This document shows positions 1-8,127 of a stretch of DNA of 64,000 nucleotides, one piece after another (positions within the stretch are counted from its first letter, which is position 1; every line of letters starts with the position of its first letter). Made by a program: the position numbers and the translations under genes. The DNA comes from Opitutaceae bacterium (GTDB lineage: Bacteria > Verrucomicrobiota > Verrucomicrobiia > Opitutales > Opitutaceae): the NCBI GenBank assembly GCA_016711225.1, contig JADJTK010000052.1:496001-560000 (forward strand). Direction: 5' to 3'. Below the pieces are notes generated by a model, which did no database searches, had not been told where the DNA came from, and saw only the letters and a list, made by a program, of their open reading frames with translations.

Positions 1-941
1 AGCACGTAGCAGGCGCCGTGGAGCGGAATGCCGGCCAGGAGCGTGGCGCGGGTGTTGCAGGAAAACAGCGCGTAGCGGCCGATGCCGAACGCCAGCCCGA
101 GCAGGATCACCCACTTGAGCCGGATGCGGCGTAGGAGCGCCGCCAGCGAGAGCAGGGCGATCACCTCGGTCGTCTGGGCGAGCGCCATGGTCGCGGTCGG
201 GTGCGCGATGCCCAGGGCGGTGAGGTGGATCGGGGCGTAGGGGTAGAAAGCGGCCAGCGGGATGCCGAAGAGTGTAACCGTGAGCAGGATGGTGCGGTGG
301 TCGGGATGGCGCAGCAGGGCGAGGGCATCGAGTCCGAACACTTCCTTCCAGTTGCGCGCCCGGGCGGCGGTGGGCATCCGCCAGGGTGGGAGCAGATAGG
401 TGGTGAATCCGATCACGACGAATACCCCGCTGGCGACATAGCCCGAGAGCACGGAGCTGTCCGCGGCCAGCACCCAGCTTACCGTGCAGCCGGCCACCAT
501 CCAGCCGGCGGTGGCCCACATGCGCATCGGGCCGAACTCCGCGCCGGGATTGAGCAGTGCCGCCAACGCGATGGTCGTAAGCAGGCTCGAACACGGGGTG
601 TAGCACAGCGAGTGCAACTGCATGCACGTCAGCATCGCCCCACCACCCCAGCCACGGTCGATGGCGGTGAACATTGCCAGCAGCGAGAATCCCGCCAGCC
701 AGTACAGCCAGCGCAGCAGTTTGACTGGCGGCAGGCCACGGTCCGCCATCGAGCCCACCAGCAGCGGAGCGACGAAGGCCGCCACGGCGTTGCAGGTGAA
801 GGCCAGCGCGATGAAGCGCTCCAGTCCCGCGTGCTTTAGTACGTTGCTGAAGCATACGTTCCAGAGGCCATAGCCGAACCACTGGAAGAGGAAAAGGGTC
901 GCGAGCGGAAGGAAGGTCGCTCTGGGGGTCGGGCCGCGCAT
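1..941 (-). CDS. MFS permease, nucleoside:H+ symporter (NupG/XapB-like), 3' end cut by the window
   Basis: The reading frame starts at an ATG at 941 and stays open for 313 codons to the window edge, so the C-terminus is missing. Successive hydrophobic segments begin at once (LFLFQWFGYGLWNVCFSNVL). The motif EFGPMRMWATAGWMVAG matches the conserved loop of nucleoside:proton symporters (NFPPIRVWGTxGW in NupG relatives), and GLDALALLRHPDHRT matches the segment after the central loop. The family takes up nucleosides across the inner membrane by proton symport; an exact substrate cannot be read here, and some relatives carry sugars. It is divergent from the GPH symporter at 1261. The assignment as an MFS permease is firm, the nucleoside preference is inference. 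Confidence 0.8.
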   Translation of the reverse strand, partial: MRGPTPRATFLPLATLFLFQWFGYGLWNVCFSNVLKHAGLERFIALAFTCNAVAAFVAPLLVGSMADRGLPPVKLLRWLYWLAGFSLLAMFTAIDRGWGGGAMLTCMQLHSLCYTPCSSLLTTIALAALLNPGAEFGPMRMWATAGWMVAGCTVSWVLAADSSVLSGYVASGVFVVIGFTTYLLPPWRMPTAARARNWKEVFGLDALALLRHPDHRTILLTVTLFGIPLAAFYPYAPIHLTALGIAHPTATMALAQTTEVIALLSLAALLRRIRLKWVILLGLAFGIGRYALFSCNTRATLLAGIPLHGACYV

Positions 942-1260
942 GGATGGGCTAGCACGATCCCGGCGTTTTTCGGTTAGGCAATGAGGGAGCATGTCCGACC
1001 GTCTGAAACACGGAACGGTGGAGACGGCTGGAGGCGGGCGGGGCTGGACCGGAGGGGCCGGGTGGAGGGACCGCGCTGGAAGCGCCCCGCAGGGGAGGAA
1101 GGCCCTTCGGGGATGAGTCGGGCGTCAGATGCATCATTCTGCGATGCCATGGGGCTGTGGGAAAAGAACGGGGTGGATTTCCGGCGGGGGGCGTCCCACT
1201 GTTGACCCTCAGCCCCCCGAAATTCAATCCCCCCAACACCCGCCCCCTGGGTAAAATCAC
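942..1260. other. Divergent intergenic region between two permease genes
   Basis: This 319-bp stretch separates two divergently transcribed transporter genes and should hold both promoters. A TTGACC hexamer at 1202-1207 followed by TTCAAT at 1223-1228 is a weak sigma70-like candidate for the rightward gene. Short open frames on both strands have no ribosome-binding site or recognisable product and are taken as chance. Confidence 0.35.
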
Positions 1261-2859
1261 ATGTCCGGCGATAAAATAACTTACCGCGAGAAGTTCTCCT
1301 ACGGCTTCGGCGACTTGGCGTCTGTCCTCTATTGGCAGACGTTCATGCTGTACCTGACAATCTTTTACACCGATGTTTTCGGACTCAGCGCTCTGGCTGC
1401 TGGTGCGATGATCGGCTTAAGCCGTGCCTTCGATGCCTTCTTTGACCCAGTAATGGGTATGATCGCCGATCGCACTAATACTCGGTGGGGCAAGTATCGT
1501 CCGTATCTGCTCTGGTTCTGTGTGCCGATGGCAATTGCAGGCGTGTTGACGTTTACCTCACCAGGAGACGGGGTCTCCTCGACATTACTCGGCATTTTTG
1601 GCGAGCCGGTTCGTACCGGATGCGGCTGGATGTCCAGCGCGTTCTCTTGGTTGGCGGGTGCGACGGAGGGGTTTCGTTCGGTCTATCTGGGTTTTGTCCC
1701 GTCATTGTTTGCGAGCTTGGGCGACATGTCGCACACGCTCCAATCCGAGGTGAGCGGGCGGCTCATCTGGGCCATTCTTACCTACAATGGTCTCATGTTC
1801 ATCTATACTGCCATCAATATCCCGTATACGGCGATGTTGGGCGTTATCTCCCCGGACTCCAACGAGCGCACAACGCTTTCCTCGATCAAGTTCGTCTTCG
1901 CCTTCTCCGCCGGCATCATCATTTCAGCTGTTCTGATGTTTTTGGTGATCGGATTGGGCGGAGGTGAAGCGATCGAGAATCAACGGCGTGGGTGGCAGTT
2001 GGCCTTTGGACTCGTCGGTGTGGCAGCGGTGGTATTCTTCTTAATCACTTTCTTCAATACGCGCGAGCGGGTGAGCCCGCCGAAAGAGCAGAAGACCTCG
2101 ATTGGCCGTGACCTCAAGGACTTGTTCACAAACGGGCCATGGGTCATTCTCCTTTTCACGACGCTGACATTCATTCTCTTCGTGGCGGTGCGGAGCAGCG
2201 TGACCGCCCACTACATCAAGTATTTCGTGGGTACCCAGCAGGTGAACCTCCCATTCTTCGGCGTGCGAACTTGGGGTTTCACGGAGTTCGTTTCGGTGTT
2301 CAACACGACAGGGCAGATTGCCTCCCTACTTGGCGTGATTGCCGTCCCGTTCTTTGCGAACCGAGTAGGTCGCAAGAGCGCCTTCATCTCGATGTTCGTC
2401 GTGGCGCTGCTCTCGACTGCCTCGTTCTACCTCTTGGACCCGAGCCAGATTTGGCTAATTCTTGGGATCAATTTGATCGGATCTGTGACGGGAGGCCCCT
2501 TGAGTGCGTTGATCTGGGCAATGTACGCTGACACCGCCGACTACTCGGAATGGAAGAGAGGCCGGCGTGCGACCGGTTTAGTGTTCTCGGCCTCCATCTT
2601 CTCACAGAAGGAAGGTTGGGCGATTGGAGCGGCGGTGGGCATGGGCTTGCTTTCCTGGGTGGGATTCAAGGCGAATGTTATTCAGACTCCGGAGACGCTA
2701 TACGGCTTGAAACTGCTGATGAGCCTTATCCCCGCAGCGTTCGGCGTAGCCTCAATCGTCCTCGTGATCTTCTACCCGCTCAATGAGAAGAAGGTCGCGC
2801 AGATCGGCGCCGACTTGAAGGCGCGCCGCGAGGCGGCTGGCGAGCCGGCCGGGACCTGA
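1261..2859 (+). CDS. GPH-family (MelB-type) sugar:cation symporter
   Basis: 532 residues, about twelve membrane segments. The N-terminal block with FFDPVMGMIADRTNTRWGKYR is the diagnostic motif of glycoside-pentoside-hexuronide:cation symporters, which import sugars or glycosides with H+ or Na+. INIPYTAMLGVISPDSNERT matches the next conserved loop. Residues about 101-168 form an extra segment between the third and fourth membrane spans, and a shorter insertion lies near 320-345; the usual family length is 450-480. Third codon positions are visibly less GC-rich than in neighbouring genes, which could mean a different origin. It is followed by a strong terminator at 2883. A role in taking up oligosaccharides released by the hydrolases further right is plausible but is inference. 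Confidence 0.9.
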   Translation: MSGDKITYREKFSYGFGDLASVLYWQTFMLYLTIFYTDVFGLSALAAGAMIGLSRAFDAFFDPVMGMIADRTNTRWGKYRPYLLWFCVPMAIAGVLTFTSPGDGVSSTLLGIFGEPVRTGCGWMSSAFSWLAGATEGFRSVYLGFVPSLFASLGDMSHTLQSEVSGRLIWAILTYNGLMFIYTAINIPYTAMLGVISPDSNERTTLSSIKFVFAFSAGIIISAVLMFLVIGLGGGEAIENQRRGWQLAFGLVGVAAVVFFLITFFNTRERVSPPKEQKTSIGRDLKDLFTNGPWVILLFTTLTFILFVAVRSSVTAHYIKYFVGTQQVNLPFFGVRTWGFTEFVSVFNTTGQIASLLGVIAVPFFANRVGRKSAFISMFVVALLSTASFYLLDPSQIWLILGINLIGSVTGGPLSALIWAMYADTADYSEWKRGRRATGLVFSASIFSQKEGWAIGAAVGMGLLSWVGFKANVIQTPETLYGLKLLMSLIPAAFGVASIVLVIFYPLNEKKVAQIGADLKARREAAGEPAGT

Positions 2860-2882
2860 TTCCGCGGACCTCGTTTTTCCCC

Positions 2883-2914
2883 AAAGCGCGCCGGTTCCCC
2901 GGCGCGCTTTTTTT
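2883..2914 (+). terminator. Rho-independent terminator of the GPH symporter gene
   Basis: A perfect 12-bp stem (AAAGCGCGCCGG at 2883-2894 and CCGGCGCGCTTT at 2899-2910) encloses a TTCC loop and runs into seven T residues (2908-2914). Confidence 0.92.
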
Positions 2915-2951
2915 GGGGGGTGGGGACGGCGCTCCGACGCCGGCCGCTGTA

Positions 2952-3005
2952 GGCCAGGGCGCTGACCTGGCCCTTCGCCGGCTGGGCCACCTCAACGCGG
3001 TGGCC
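2952..3005. repeat. Tandem pair of REP-like hairpins, family C
   Basis: Two hairpins of the same geometry stand side by side. The first has GGCCAGG at 2952-2958, a 7-nt spacer and CCTGGCC at 2966-2972. The second has GGCCACC at 2985-2991, the spacer TCAACGC and GGTGGCC at 2999-3005. A near-identical copy of the second lies at 39933-39957. They sit between the converging ends of the symporter and the mntR-like gene. Confidence 0.6.
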
Positions 3006-3073
3006 TACACGGACAGACCGGTGCGGATGCTTCGGACCTTCGACCGGTTCAAGTCGGAGCGGCTTCCCTACCT

Positions 3074-3535
3074 TCAGGACCCCTTCGGCAGTTTGCGGGC
3101 GAAGGCCGCGAGCGTCTCCGGACTCACATGATGCTCGATGCCCTCGGCGTCGCGCCGGGCCACCGCCTCGGGCACGCCCAGGCTGCAGAGGAAGGCGAAG
3201 ACGGTTTCGTGGCGCTGGCGGCATTCGGCGGCGAGGGTGCGCCCCTTCTCGGTGAGGAAGATCGCGCGGTAGGGCTCGCTTGTCACCAAGCCGGCGCGAC
3301 TCAGGCGCAGGATCGCGCGGTGCACGGTCACATGCGTTACGCCGAGTTCGTGTGCCAGGTCCACCAGCCGGGCCTCGCCGTGGCGCTCCGCCAGCGCCGC
3401 GATCGCCTCGACATAGTCCTCCGCCAATTCGTTGGCGTGGGCGGCGCGAGTCTGCCGCAGGGCCTCGACGGTGGGGCTCGGGCGGGCTTTGCCCCGCGCG
3501 GCAGTCGCGCGGGCGGAACGGGGTACGGCAGGCAT
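3074..3535 (-). CDS. mntR: MntR-like manganese-dependent repressor (DtxR family)
   Basis: 153 residues from the ATG at 3535 (MPAVPRS). The frame is open further upstream, but that part runs through the promoter region and would overlap the divergent gene. A winged helix-turn-helix (DLAHELGVTHVTVHRAILRL, then the wing YRAIFLTEKG) is followed by the metal-binding helices CRQRHETVFAFL and DAEGIEHHVSPE, whose Glu and His residues are the MntR ligands. It lacks the C-terminal SH3-like domain of DtxR, as MntR does. The family represses Mn2+ uptake genes when manganese is plentiful. It is divergent from the DtxR-FeoA fusion, with a palindrome at 3583-3598 between them. No manganese transporter lies beside it. 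Confidence 0.85.
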   Translation of the reverse strand: MPAVPRSARATAARGKARPSPTVEALRQTRAAHANELAEDYVEAIAALAERHGEARLVDLAHELGVTHVTVHRAILRLSRAGLVTSEPYRAIFLTEKGRTLAAECRQRHETVFAFLCSLGVPEAVARRDAEGIEHHVSPETLAAFARKLPKGS

Positions 3536-3582
3536 GAATCGCAGCGTAGGGCGGAAGCCGGAAGCTTGACGAATCGGAAATT

Positions 3583-3598
3583 TGTAGCATGTGCTACA
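3583..3598. promoter_or_regulatory. Candidate operator between mntR and the DtxR-FeoA gene
   Basis: TGTAGCA (3583-3589), a TG spacer and TGCTACA (3592-3598) form an inverted repeat with perfect 7-bp arms. It lies between two divergent metalloregulator genes and just before the ATG at 3603, and another GCTACA half-site follows at about 3612. Position and symmetry suit a binding site for one or both DtxR-family products. That is inference; the site does not match a published consensus that I can name. Confidence 0.5.
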
Positions 3599-3602
3599 CG
3601 TT

Positions 3603-4544
3603 ATGGCACCCGCTACAACACCACCGCTCCCGCCGCCCGATGCCTTCGGCGACGACATTCTCAAGCGGTTGGCCGAGCGCGAGGCCGACGGGCGCGCCGA
3701 CGACATTGAGACGCTGGCCGGCACGCTGGAGGTGCCCAAGGACCGGCTCACGCGAGCGATCGAGCAGCTGGCGCGCGATGGCTGGGTGGTGCGTGCGGAG
3801 TCGCGTTACGAGCTGACCGAGCCCGGGAGGGTTCGTGGCCGGCACTTGCTGCGTTCGCACCGGTTGTTGGAGACGCGATTGGCGCGCGAGACCGGTCTCG
3901 CGCCGGAGAAATGGCACGCCACCGCCGACCGCGCCGAGCACAAGCTTACCCCCGAGGCCGCGAACGCCTTGGCGGACGCGTTGGGCAATCCGCGATTCGA
4001 TCCCCACGGCGATCCGATTCCCGATCGCGATGGCCGTTTCTCACCGGCCACGGCGCCCATGTTGCTCGACTGGCCCGAAGGGCATCCGGCGTTCATCGTG
4101 CATCTTGAGGACGAGCCACCCGCGCTCTACGCGAACCTGCACAAGGCCGGTCTGGCACCAGGTACGACGGTGCGCCGGATCGGGCGCACGCTCGACGGCG
4201 TACAGATTGAGGCCGATGGGCGCACGCTCACGCTCAGCCTGGGCGAGGCAGGGCTGGTGCATGTGGCCGCACCGGCGGCGGGCCGGGCCTCGATCAGTCG
4301 TCGCCGCTTGGCCGATCTGGCACCGGGCGGTGCCGGCGTGATCGCCGGACTGGCCCCGGTGATTCGGGGGCGTGCGCGGCAACGCCTGCTCGACCTCGGG
4401 CTGGTGCCCGGCACGAGCATCGTGCGCGAGTTCACCGCCGCGTTGCGCAGTCCGATCGCGTATCGGGTACGCGGCACGCTGGTCGCGCTGCGCCGCGAAC
4501 AGACCGAGGAGATTCTGATCGAGGCGGGGGAGGCGAAGGCATGA
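3603..4544 (+). CDS. DtxR-family iron regulator fused to FeoA domains
   Basis: 313 residues from ATG 3603; a GTG at 3591 is in frame but lies inside the palindrome, so the later start is preferred. Residues about 12-75 are a winged helix (LAGTLEVPKDRLTRAIEQLARDG). Residues about 78-145 are the DtxR dimerisation and metal domain, with ADRAEHKLTPEA and the typical DPHGDPIP. Two SH3-like FeoA-type units follow: one near 160-215, and a clear FeoA domain at about 232-310 (RGRARQRLLDLGLVPGTSIVRE). FeoA domains associate with FeoB, whose gene is next. The protein probably represses or adjusts ferrous-iron uptake. Such DtxR-FeoA fusions are known in other phyla. Confidence 0.88.
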   Translation: MAPATTPPLPPPDAFGDDILKRLAEREADGRADDIETLAGTLEVPKDRLTRAIEQLARDGWVVRAESRYELTEPGRVRGRHLLRSHRLLETRLARETGLAPEKWHATADRAEHKLTPEAANALADALGNPRFDPHGDPIPDRDGRFSPATAPMLLDWPEGHPAFIVHLEDEPPALYANLHKAGLAPGTTVRRIGRTLDGVQIEADGRTLTLSLGEAGLVHVAAPAAGRASISRRRLADLAPGGAGVIAGLAPVIRGRARQRLLDLGLVPGTSIVREFTAALRSPIAYRVRGTLVALRREQTEEILIEAGEAKA

Positions 4545-4588
4545 GCACCTGCGGGACGGACAAAGCAGCGATTCGGCGTTTCCCCCGT

Positions 4589-4704
4589 GGTGGGGCGGGC
4601 TTTACGCCCGCCAGCCCGCTGCAGGGGAGGCGCGTGCGAGCACGCGGCCTACCTCGAGAGAGGTGCCGGATCCACCGGATGGCGGGCGTAAAGCCCGCCC
4701 CACC
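4589..4704. repeat. Inverted pair of REP-like elements (family A) inside the feo operon
   Basis: The 25 bp at 4589-4613 are the exact reverse complement of the 25 bp at 4680-4704, whose core is TGGCGGGCGTAAAGCCCGCC. Each copy is also a hairpin by itself (GCGGGC/GCCCGC around a 5-nt loop). The two are separated by 66 bp, giving a REPIN-like arrangement in the 208-bp gap between the regulator and feoB. A third exact copy is at 63450-63474, and a diverged one (GCGGGCATGGTGCCCGC core) at about 7241-7265. Confidence 0.8.
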
Positions 4705-4752
4705 GTTCGGAAGGCAAGCGGCACGTGGCGGTGCGTCGGAGGGGAGAGTCGT

Positions 4753-7035
4753 ATGAACGTCCCGAATCCAGCCCCCACTCCCGCACCCAAGCTGCCGCCA
4801 GCCTGCGAGGTGTGTCCGTCGCGGCGTACGGCGTTGCGCCGGCTCGGTGTCCAGGTCGGCAGTGCGGATTTCGTGGTCGCGCTCGCGGGCAATCCGAACA
4901 CCGGCAAGAGCACGGTGTTCAACGCCCTCACCGGCCTGCATCAGCATACCGGTAACTGGCCGGGCAAGACGATTGCCCGCGCCGAGGGTGACTTCGCCTT
5001 CCGCGACAAACGCTACCGGATGGTCGACCTGCCCGGCACGTATTCGCTGCTCAGTGCCTCGGCCGACGAGGAGGTGACGCGCAACTTCATCCTCTTTGGT
5101 CGGCCCGATGTGACGGTGGTGGTGGTCGATGCCACGGCGTTGGAGCGCAACTTGAACCTGCTGCTGCAGGTGTTGCAGATCTCGGACCGCGTAGTGGTGG
5201 CCCTCAACCTCATGGATGAGGCGCGTGCGCATCGGGTGGAGATCGACGTGCGCCATCTCGCCCGCGAGCTCGGGGTGCCGGTGGTGCCGTGCGCGGCGCG
5301 CCAGGGCGATGGGTTGCCGGAGCTGCTCGAGGCCTTGGCGCAAGTCGCCACTGGCGAAGCGCGCGGGCGGCCGCCGTCATTGCGGCTGGATCTGCCAGAG
5401 CTCGAGGGGGCGATCGCTGAGGTTGGCGCCGGACTGGCGACGGCTTTCCCCGGCCTGCCGCAGCGCGAGTGGATCGCGTTGCGCATGCTCGCCGGCGAAC
5501 GCGGGCTGCTCGATGCGGCGGCCGACGGCCGGCTGGCCGAACTGGCCGTGGGCGGCGAGGCGCTGGGCGAGGTGACGGCGAAGGAGCCGGAGGCCCGGCG
5601 GGTGAGTGCCGCAGCAGGTGAAAATCGCGACCTCGCGGTGGAGGCCCTGTTGACCGAGGTGGAAAGGCGTCGCTGGCGGCTGCCCCCGAATCTTCATGAC
5701 TTGTTGGCGGAGGCGATCTACGGCCAGGCCGGACGTATCGCCGATGGCTGTGTGCGGCGCGAGGGGCAGTCGGCGCGGCTGGTCTGGCAGAGCCGGGTGG
5801 ACCGCTGGCTCACCGGCGCGTGGACGGGTTTTCCGCTCATGATGCTGTTGTTTGCGGCGGTGCTGTGGCTGACGATCACCGGAGCGAATGTGCCTTCGGG
5901 CTGGTTGGCCACGCTGCTGATCGATCAAGGCCATCCGTGGCTGAAGGAACTGCTCCTGTCGGCGTCGCTGCCGGCTTGGATCGTGGGCCTGTCGGTCGAC
6001 GGCGTGTATCTGGCGACGGCGTGGGTGATCAGCGTGATGTTGCCGCCGATGGCGATCTTCTTCCCGGTCTTCACGTTGCTGGAGGATCTCGGATACCTAC
6101 CGCGCGTGTCGTTCAATCTCGACCGGTTGTTCCAGTCGGCGGGGGCGCACGGCAAACAGTCGCTCACTCTGGCGATGGGCTACGGCTGCAACGCGGCCGG
6201 CGTGGTGGCCGCACGGATCATCGACTCGCCGCGCGAGCGGCTGATCGCGATCGTCACGAACAATTTCGCACTCTGCAACGGCCGCTGGCCCACGCAGATC
6301 ATGCTGGCGACGGTCTTCATCGGGGCGCTGGCGCCGCAGCGCTGGAGCGGGCTGGTGGCGGCGCTGATGGTTGCCGGAATCATGATGCTGGGCTTCTTCC
6401 TCGCGCTCGGTGCCTCGTGGACGCTGAGCCGCACGGTGCTCAAGGGCGAGGCGAGCTTCTTCAATCTGGAGCTGCCGCCGTATCGGCCGCCGCAGGTCTG
6501 GCGCACACTCTACACCTCGCTGATCGACCGCACGCTCTTCGTGCTGTGGCGCGCCATCGTCTTCGCTGCGCCGGCGGGCGCGGCGATCTGGCTGGTGGCA
6601 AATGTCCAGGTTGGCGGCCGCCCGATTGCGTTGTGGATCATCGAAGCGCTCGATCCGGCGGGGGCTGTGCTCGGACTCAACGGCGTGATTCTGCTCGCCT
6701 ACGTGGTGGCGATTCCGGCCAACGAAATCGTGATTCCCACCGTGCTGATGCTCACCTCCCTGGTTACCGGCGTGGCCGGAGCCGGGGCGGGGGTGATGTT
6801 CGATGCCGAAGGCGGGGCGCTGCGCGGTATTCTCGAAGCCGGTGGATGGACGACGCTCACGGCGGTGTGCCTGATGTTGTTCAGCCTCTGTCACAACCCG
6901 TGTTCGACCACGCTGTGGACAATCTACAAGGAGACCCGCAGCCTGAAATGGACGGTGGTCTCGGCGTTCATGCCGATCGGCGTCGGGGTGGTGTTGTGCT
7001 GGGCGACCGCGCTGGTGTGGCGCTGGGTGGTATAG
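4753..7035 (+). CDS. feoB: Ferrous iron transporter FeoB
   Basis: 760 residues. The start at ATG 4753 is set by GGAGGGGAG at about 4737-4745; the frame is open upstream but only through the repeat element. The N-terminal G domain has GNPNTGKST at 46-54, the G3 motif DLPGTYSL near 92 and the G4 NLMDEA. A helical spacer follows, then the membrane part with two Gate regions (FPVFTLLEDLGYLPR and later CHNPCSTTLWTIYKET). A CEVC pair lies at 18-21. FeoB moves Fe2+ into the cytoplasm under control of GTP hydrolysis. It follows the DtxR-FeoA gene, consistent with an iron-regulated operon; no separate feoA or feoC is present. Confidence 0.96.
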   Translation: MNVPNPAPTPAPKLPPACEVCPSRRTALRRLGVQVGSADFVVALAGNPNTGKSTVFNALTGLHQHTGNWPGKTIARAEGDFAFRDKRYRMVDLPGTYSLLSASADEEVTRNFILFGRPDVTVVVVDATALERNLNLLLQVLQISDRVVVALNLMDEARAHRVEIDVRHLARELGVPVVPCAARQGDGLPELLEALAQVATGEARGRPPSLRLDLPELEGAIAEVGAGLATAFPGLPQREWIALRMLAGERGLLDAAADGRLAELAVGGEALGEVTAKEPEARRVSAAAGENRDLAVEALLTEVERRRWRLPPNLHDLLAEAIYGQAGRIADGCVRREGQSARLVWQSRVDRWLTGAWTGFPLMMLLFAAVLWLTITGANVPSGWLATLLIDQGHPWLKELLLSASLPAWIVGLSVDGVYLATAWVISVMLPPMAIFFPVFTLLEDLGYLPRVSFNLDRLFQSAGAHGKQSLTLAMGYGCNAAGVVAARIIDSPRERLIAIVTNNFALCNGRWPTQIMLATVFIGALAPQRWSGLVAALMVAGIMMLGFFLALGASWTLSRTVLKGEASFFNLELPPYRPPQVWRTLYTSLIDRTLFVLWRAIVFAAPAGAAIWLVANVQVGGRPIALWIIEALDPAGAVLGLNGVILLAYVVAIPANEIVIPTVLMLTSLVTGVAGAGAGVMFDAEGGALRGILEAGGWTTLTAVCLMLFSLCHNPCSTTLWTIYKETRSLKWTVVSAFMPIGVGVVLCWATALVWRWVV

Positions 7036-7373
7036 GCCGCGGAAGGGACGGAAACGGCAAAGGGACAAGTAACAAGGGTCAAGTGACAAGGGGCGGAGGG
7101 CGCGGAGTTAAGGCAGAAGTGAGAGTGCCGAAGGCAGAGCCCTGAATGCGGTCGACGTGGCCTGTGGCTTTAACCCATGTCCTTTGACCGTCCGCTCTTT
7201 GCGGTCGCTGAACTCTCGTGATCAACTGCCTGTTTCGCGGATGGCGGGCATGGTGCCCGCCCATCATCGAGCAGAGTGAAGAAGAAGTTGGTCCGGTGTG
7301 AATGTGCGGCGCGAGGATTTCGGCGTCGCCAAAAGGAGGAGGCGGTAGTGGGCTGCTCCCACCGATGGAAATC
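7036..7373. other. Intergenic region downstream of feoB with repeats
   Basis: No convincing gene lies in these 338 bp. The stretch holds the two-unit direct repeat at 7062-7093 and a diverged family A hairpin at about 7241-7265. AAGGAGGAGG at about 7333-7342 is a purine-rich stretch ahead of the GYF gene, but it stands rather far from the first ATG (7365). Confidence 0.5.
7062..7093. repeat. 14-bp direct repeat pair (CAAGTAACAA type), copy 1
   Basis: GGGACAAGTAACAA (7062-7075) is followed directly by GGGTCAAGTGACAA (7076-7089), differing at two positions, and then GGGG. The same two-unit array, slightly diverged, recurs at 10739-10770 upstream of recA. Confidence 0.65.
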
Positions 7374-7941
7374 ATGTACCACGTCGCGGCCGGGGAAGTG
7401 AGAAAGGGGGCAGATCGGCAAAGCGGAGTTGCTCCAGCGGATCGCGACCGGGGAGTTCGCCCCCACCAATTTGTGCTGGCGCGAGGGGTGGCCGGCCTGG
7501 AAGGCGCTCGGCTGTGGCCACTTCGTCCGGGCGCAGATCAAACGGGCCAAGGGAGGGGCACTTGCGGGCGCTGTGGCCTTGGTGGGGCTCACCCTGGGGT
7601 ATGTGGCGGTCACGAAGACGGCCTACTCCATCTTCTTGCCCGCAGCTTCGTCCTATGACGTGGAGGCGGAGACCATCAAACTCGACATGCGCAATGATGC
7701 GCGGTTGATCGCGCAGGCCGCAGCTCAGCATTTCCTAGAGGCGGAGGACAGATGGGTGCTGTTCTCCTATGATCGCTCGACGGGAAAGGAGACCGGGCCT
7801 TTGGCTGTATCGGTCTCGCGCATCAGGAGTGGCTATACCCTGGTGCCGAAGCAGCTGACTCGGAACGGGACTTTTCAGTTGCTGCATCCCCGGGTCGGAG
7901 TGCCGCTGACCTTCTCCTCCGGCGGGCGATTGGTGGAGTGA
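7374..7941 (+). pseudogene. GYF-domain membrane protein gene with a one-base frameshift
   Basis: An N-terminus MYHVAAGEVRKG is encoded from ATG 7374 (also in frame at 7365). The rest of a GYF_2-type domain (GKAELLQRIATGEF, then LCWREGWPAWKALG) continues in the next frame, which alone is open from 7429 to 7941. Dropping one G from the five-G run at 7406-7410 joins the halves in the usual order. After the domain come one membrane segment (ALAGAVALVGLTLGYVAV) and about 100 residues without recognisable similarity. Domains of this kind precede membrane segments in many verrucomicrobial proteins of unknown role. The shift may be a sequencing error, a real lesion or slippage. Confidence 0.6.
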
Positions 7942-8127
7942 GGCGGGTGTCATGCTGTATTGGACGCGGAGGCGAGCGCTGCGGCACGGGCGGAGCCTCG
8001 CCCTCTCCATGGGGAACAGCCGCACGGGCGCGTCTCACCGCCGACGGTTCTCCCTGCCAACAGCTCTACAGCCGAGGTCCCCTTGCGGCGGCACGTTGAT
8101 CGGCGCCTGTGTGGCGGGAGCGAACCG

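Noticed and set aside
949..1260. Two short overlapping frames between the permease genes
   Set aside because: No ribosome-binding site or recognisable product; region is the divergent promoter.
3045..3056. GGTTCAAGTC-like T-loop sequence suggesting a tRNA
   Set aside because: No cloverleaf, anticodon stem or acceptor stem can be built around it.
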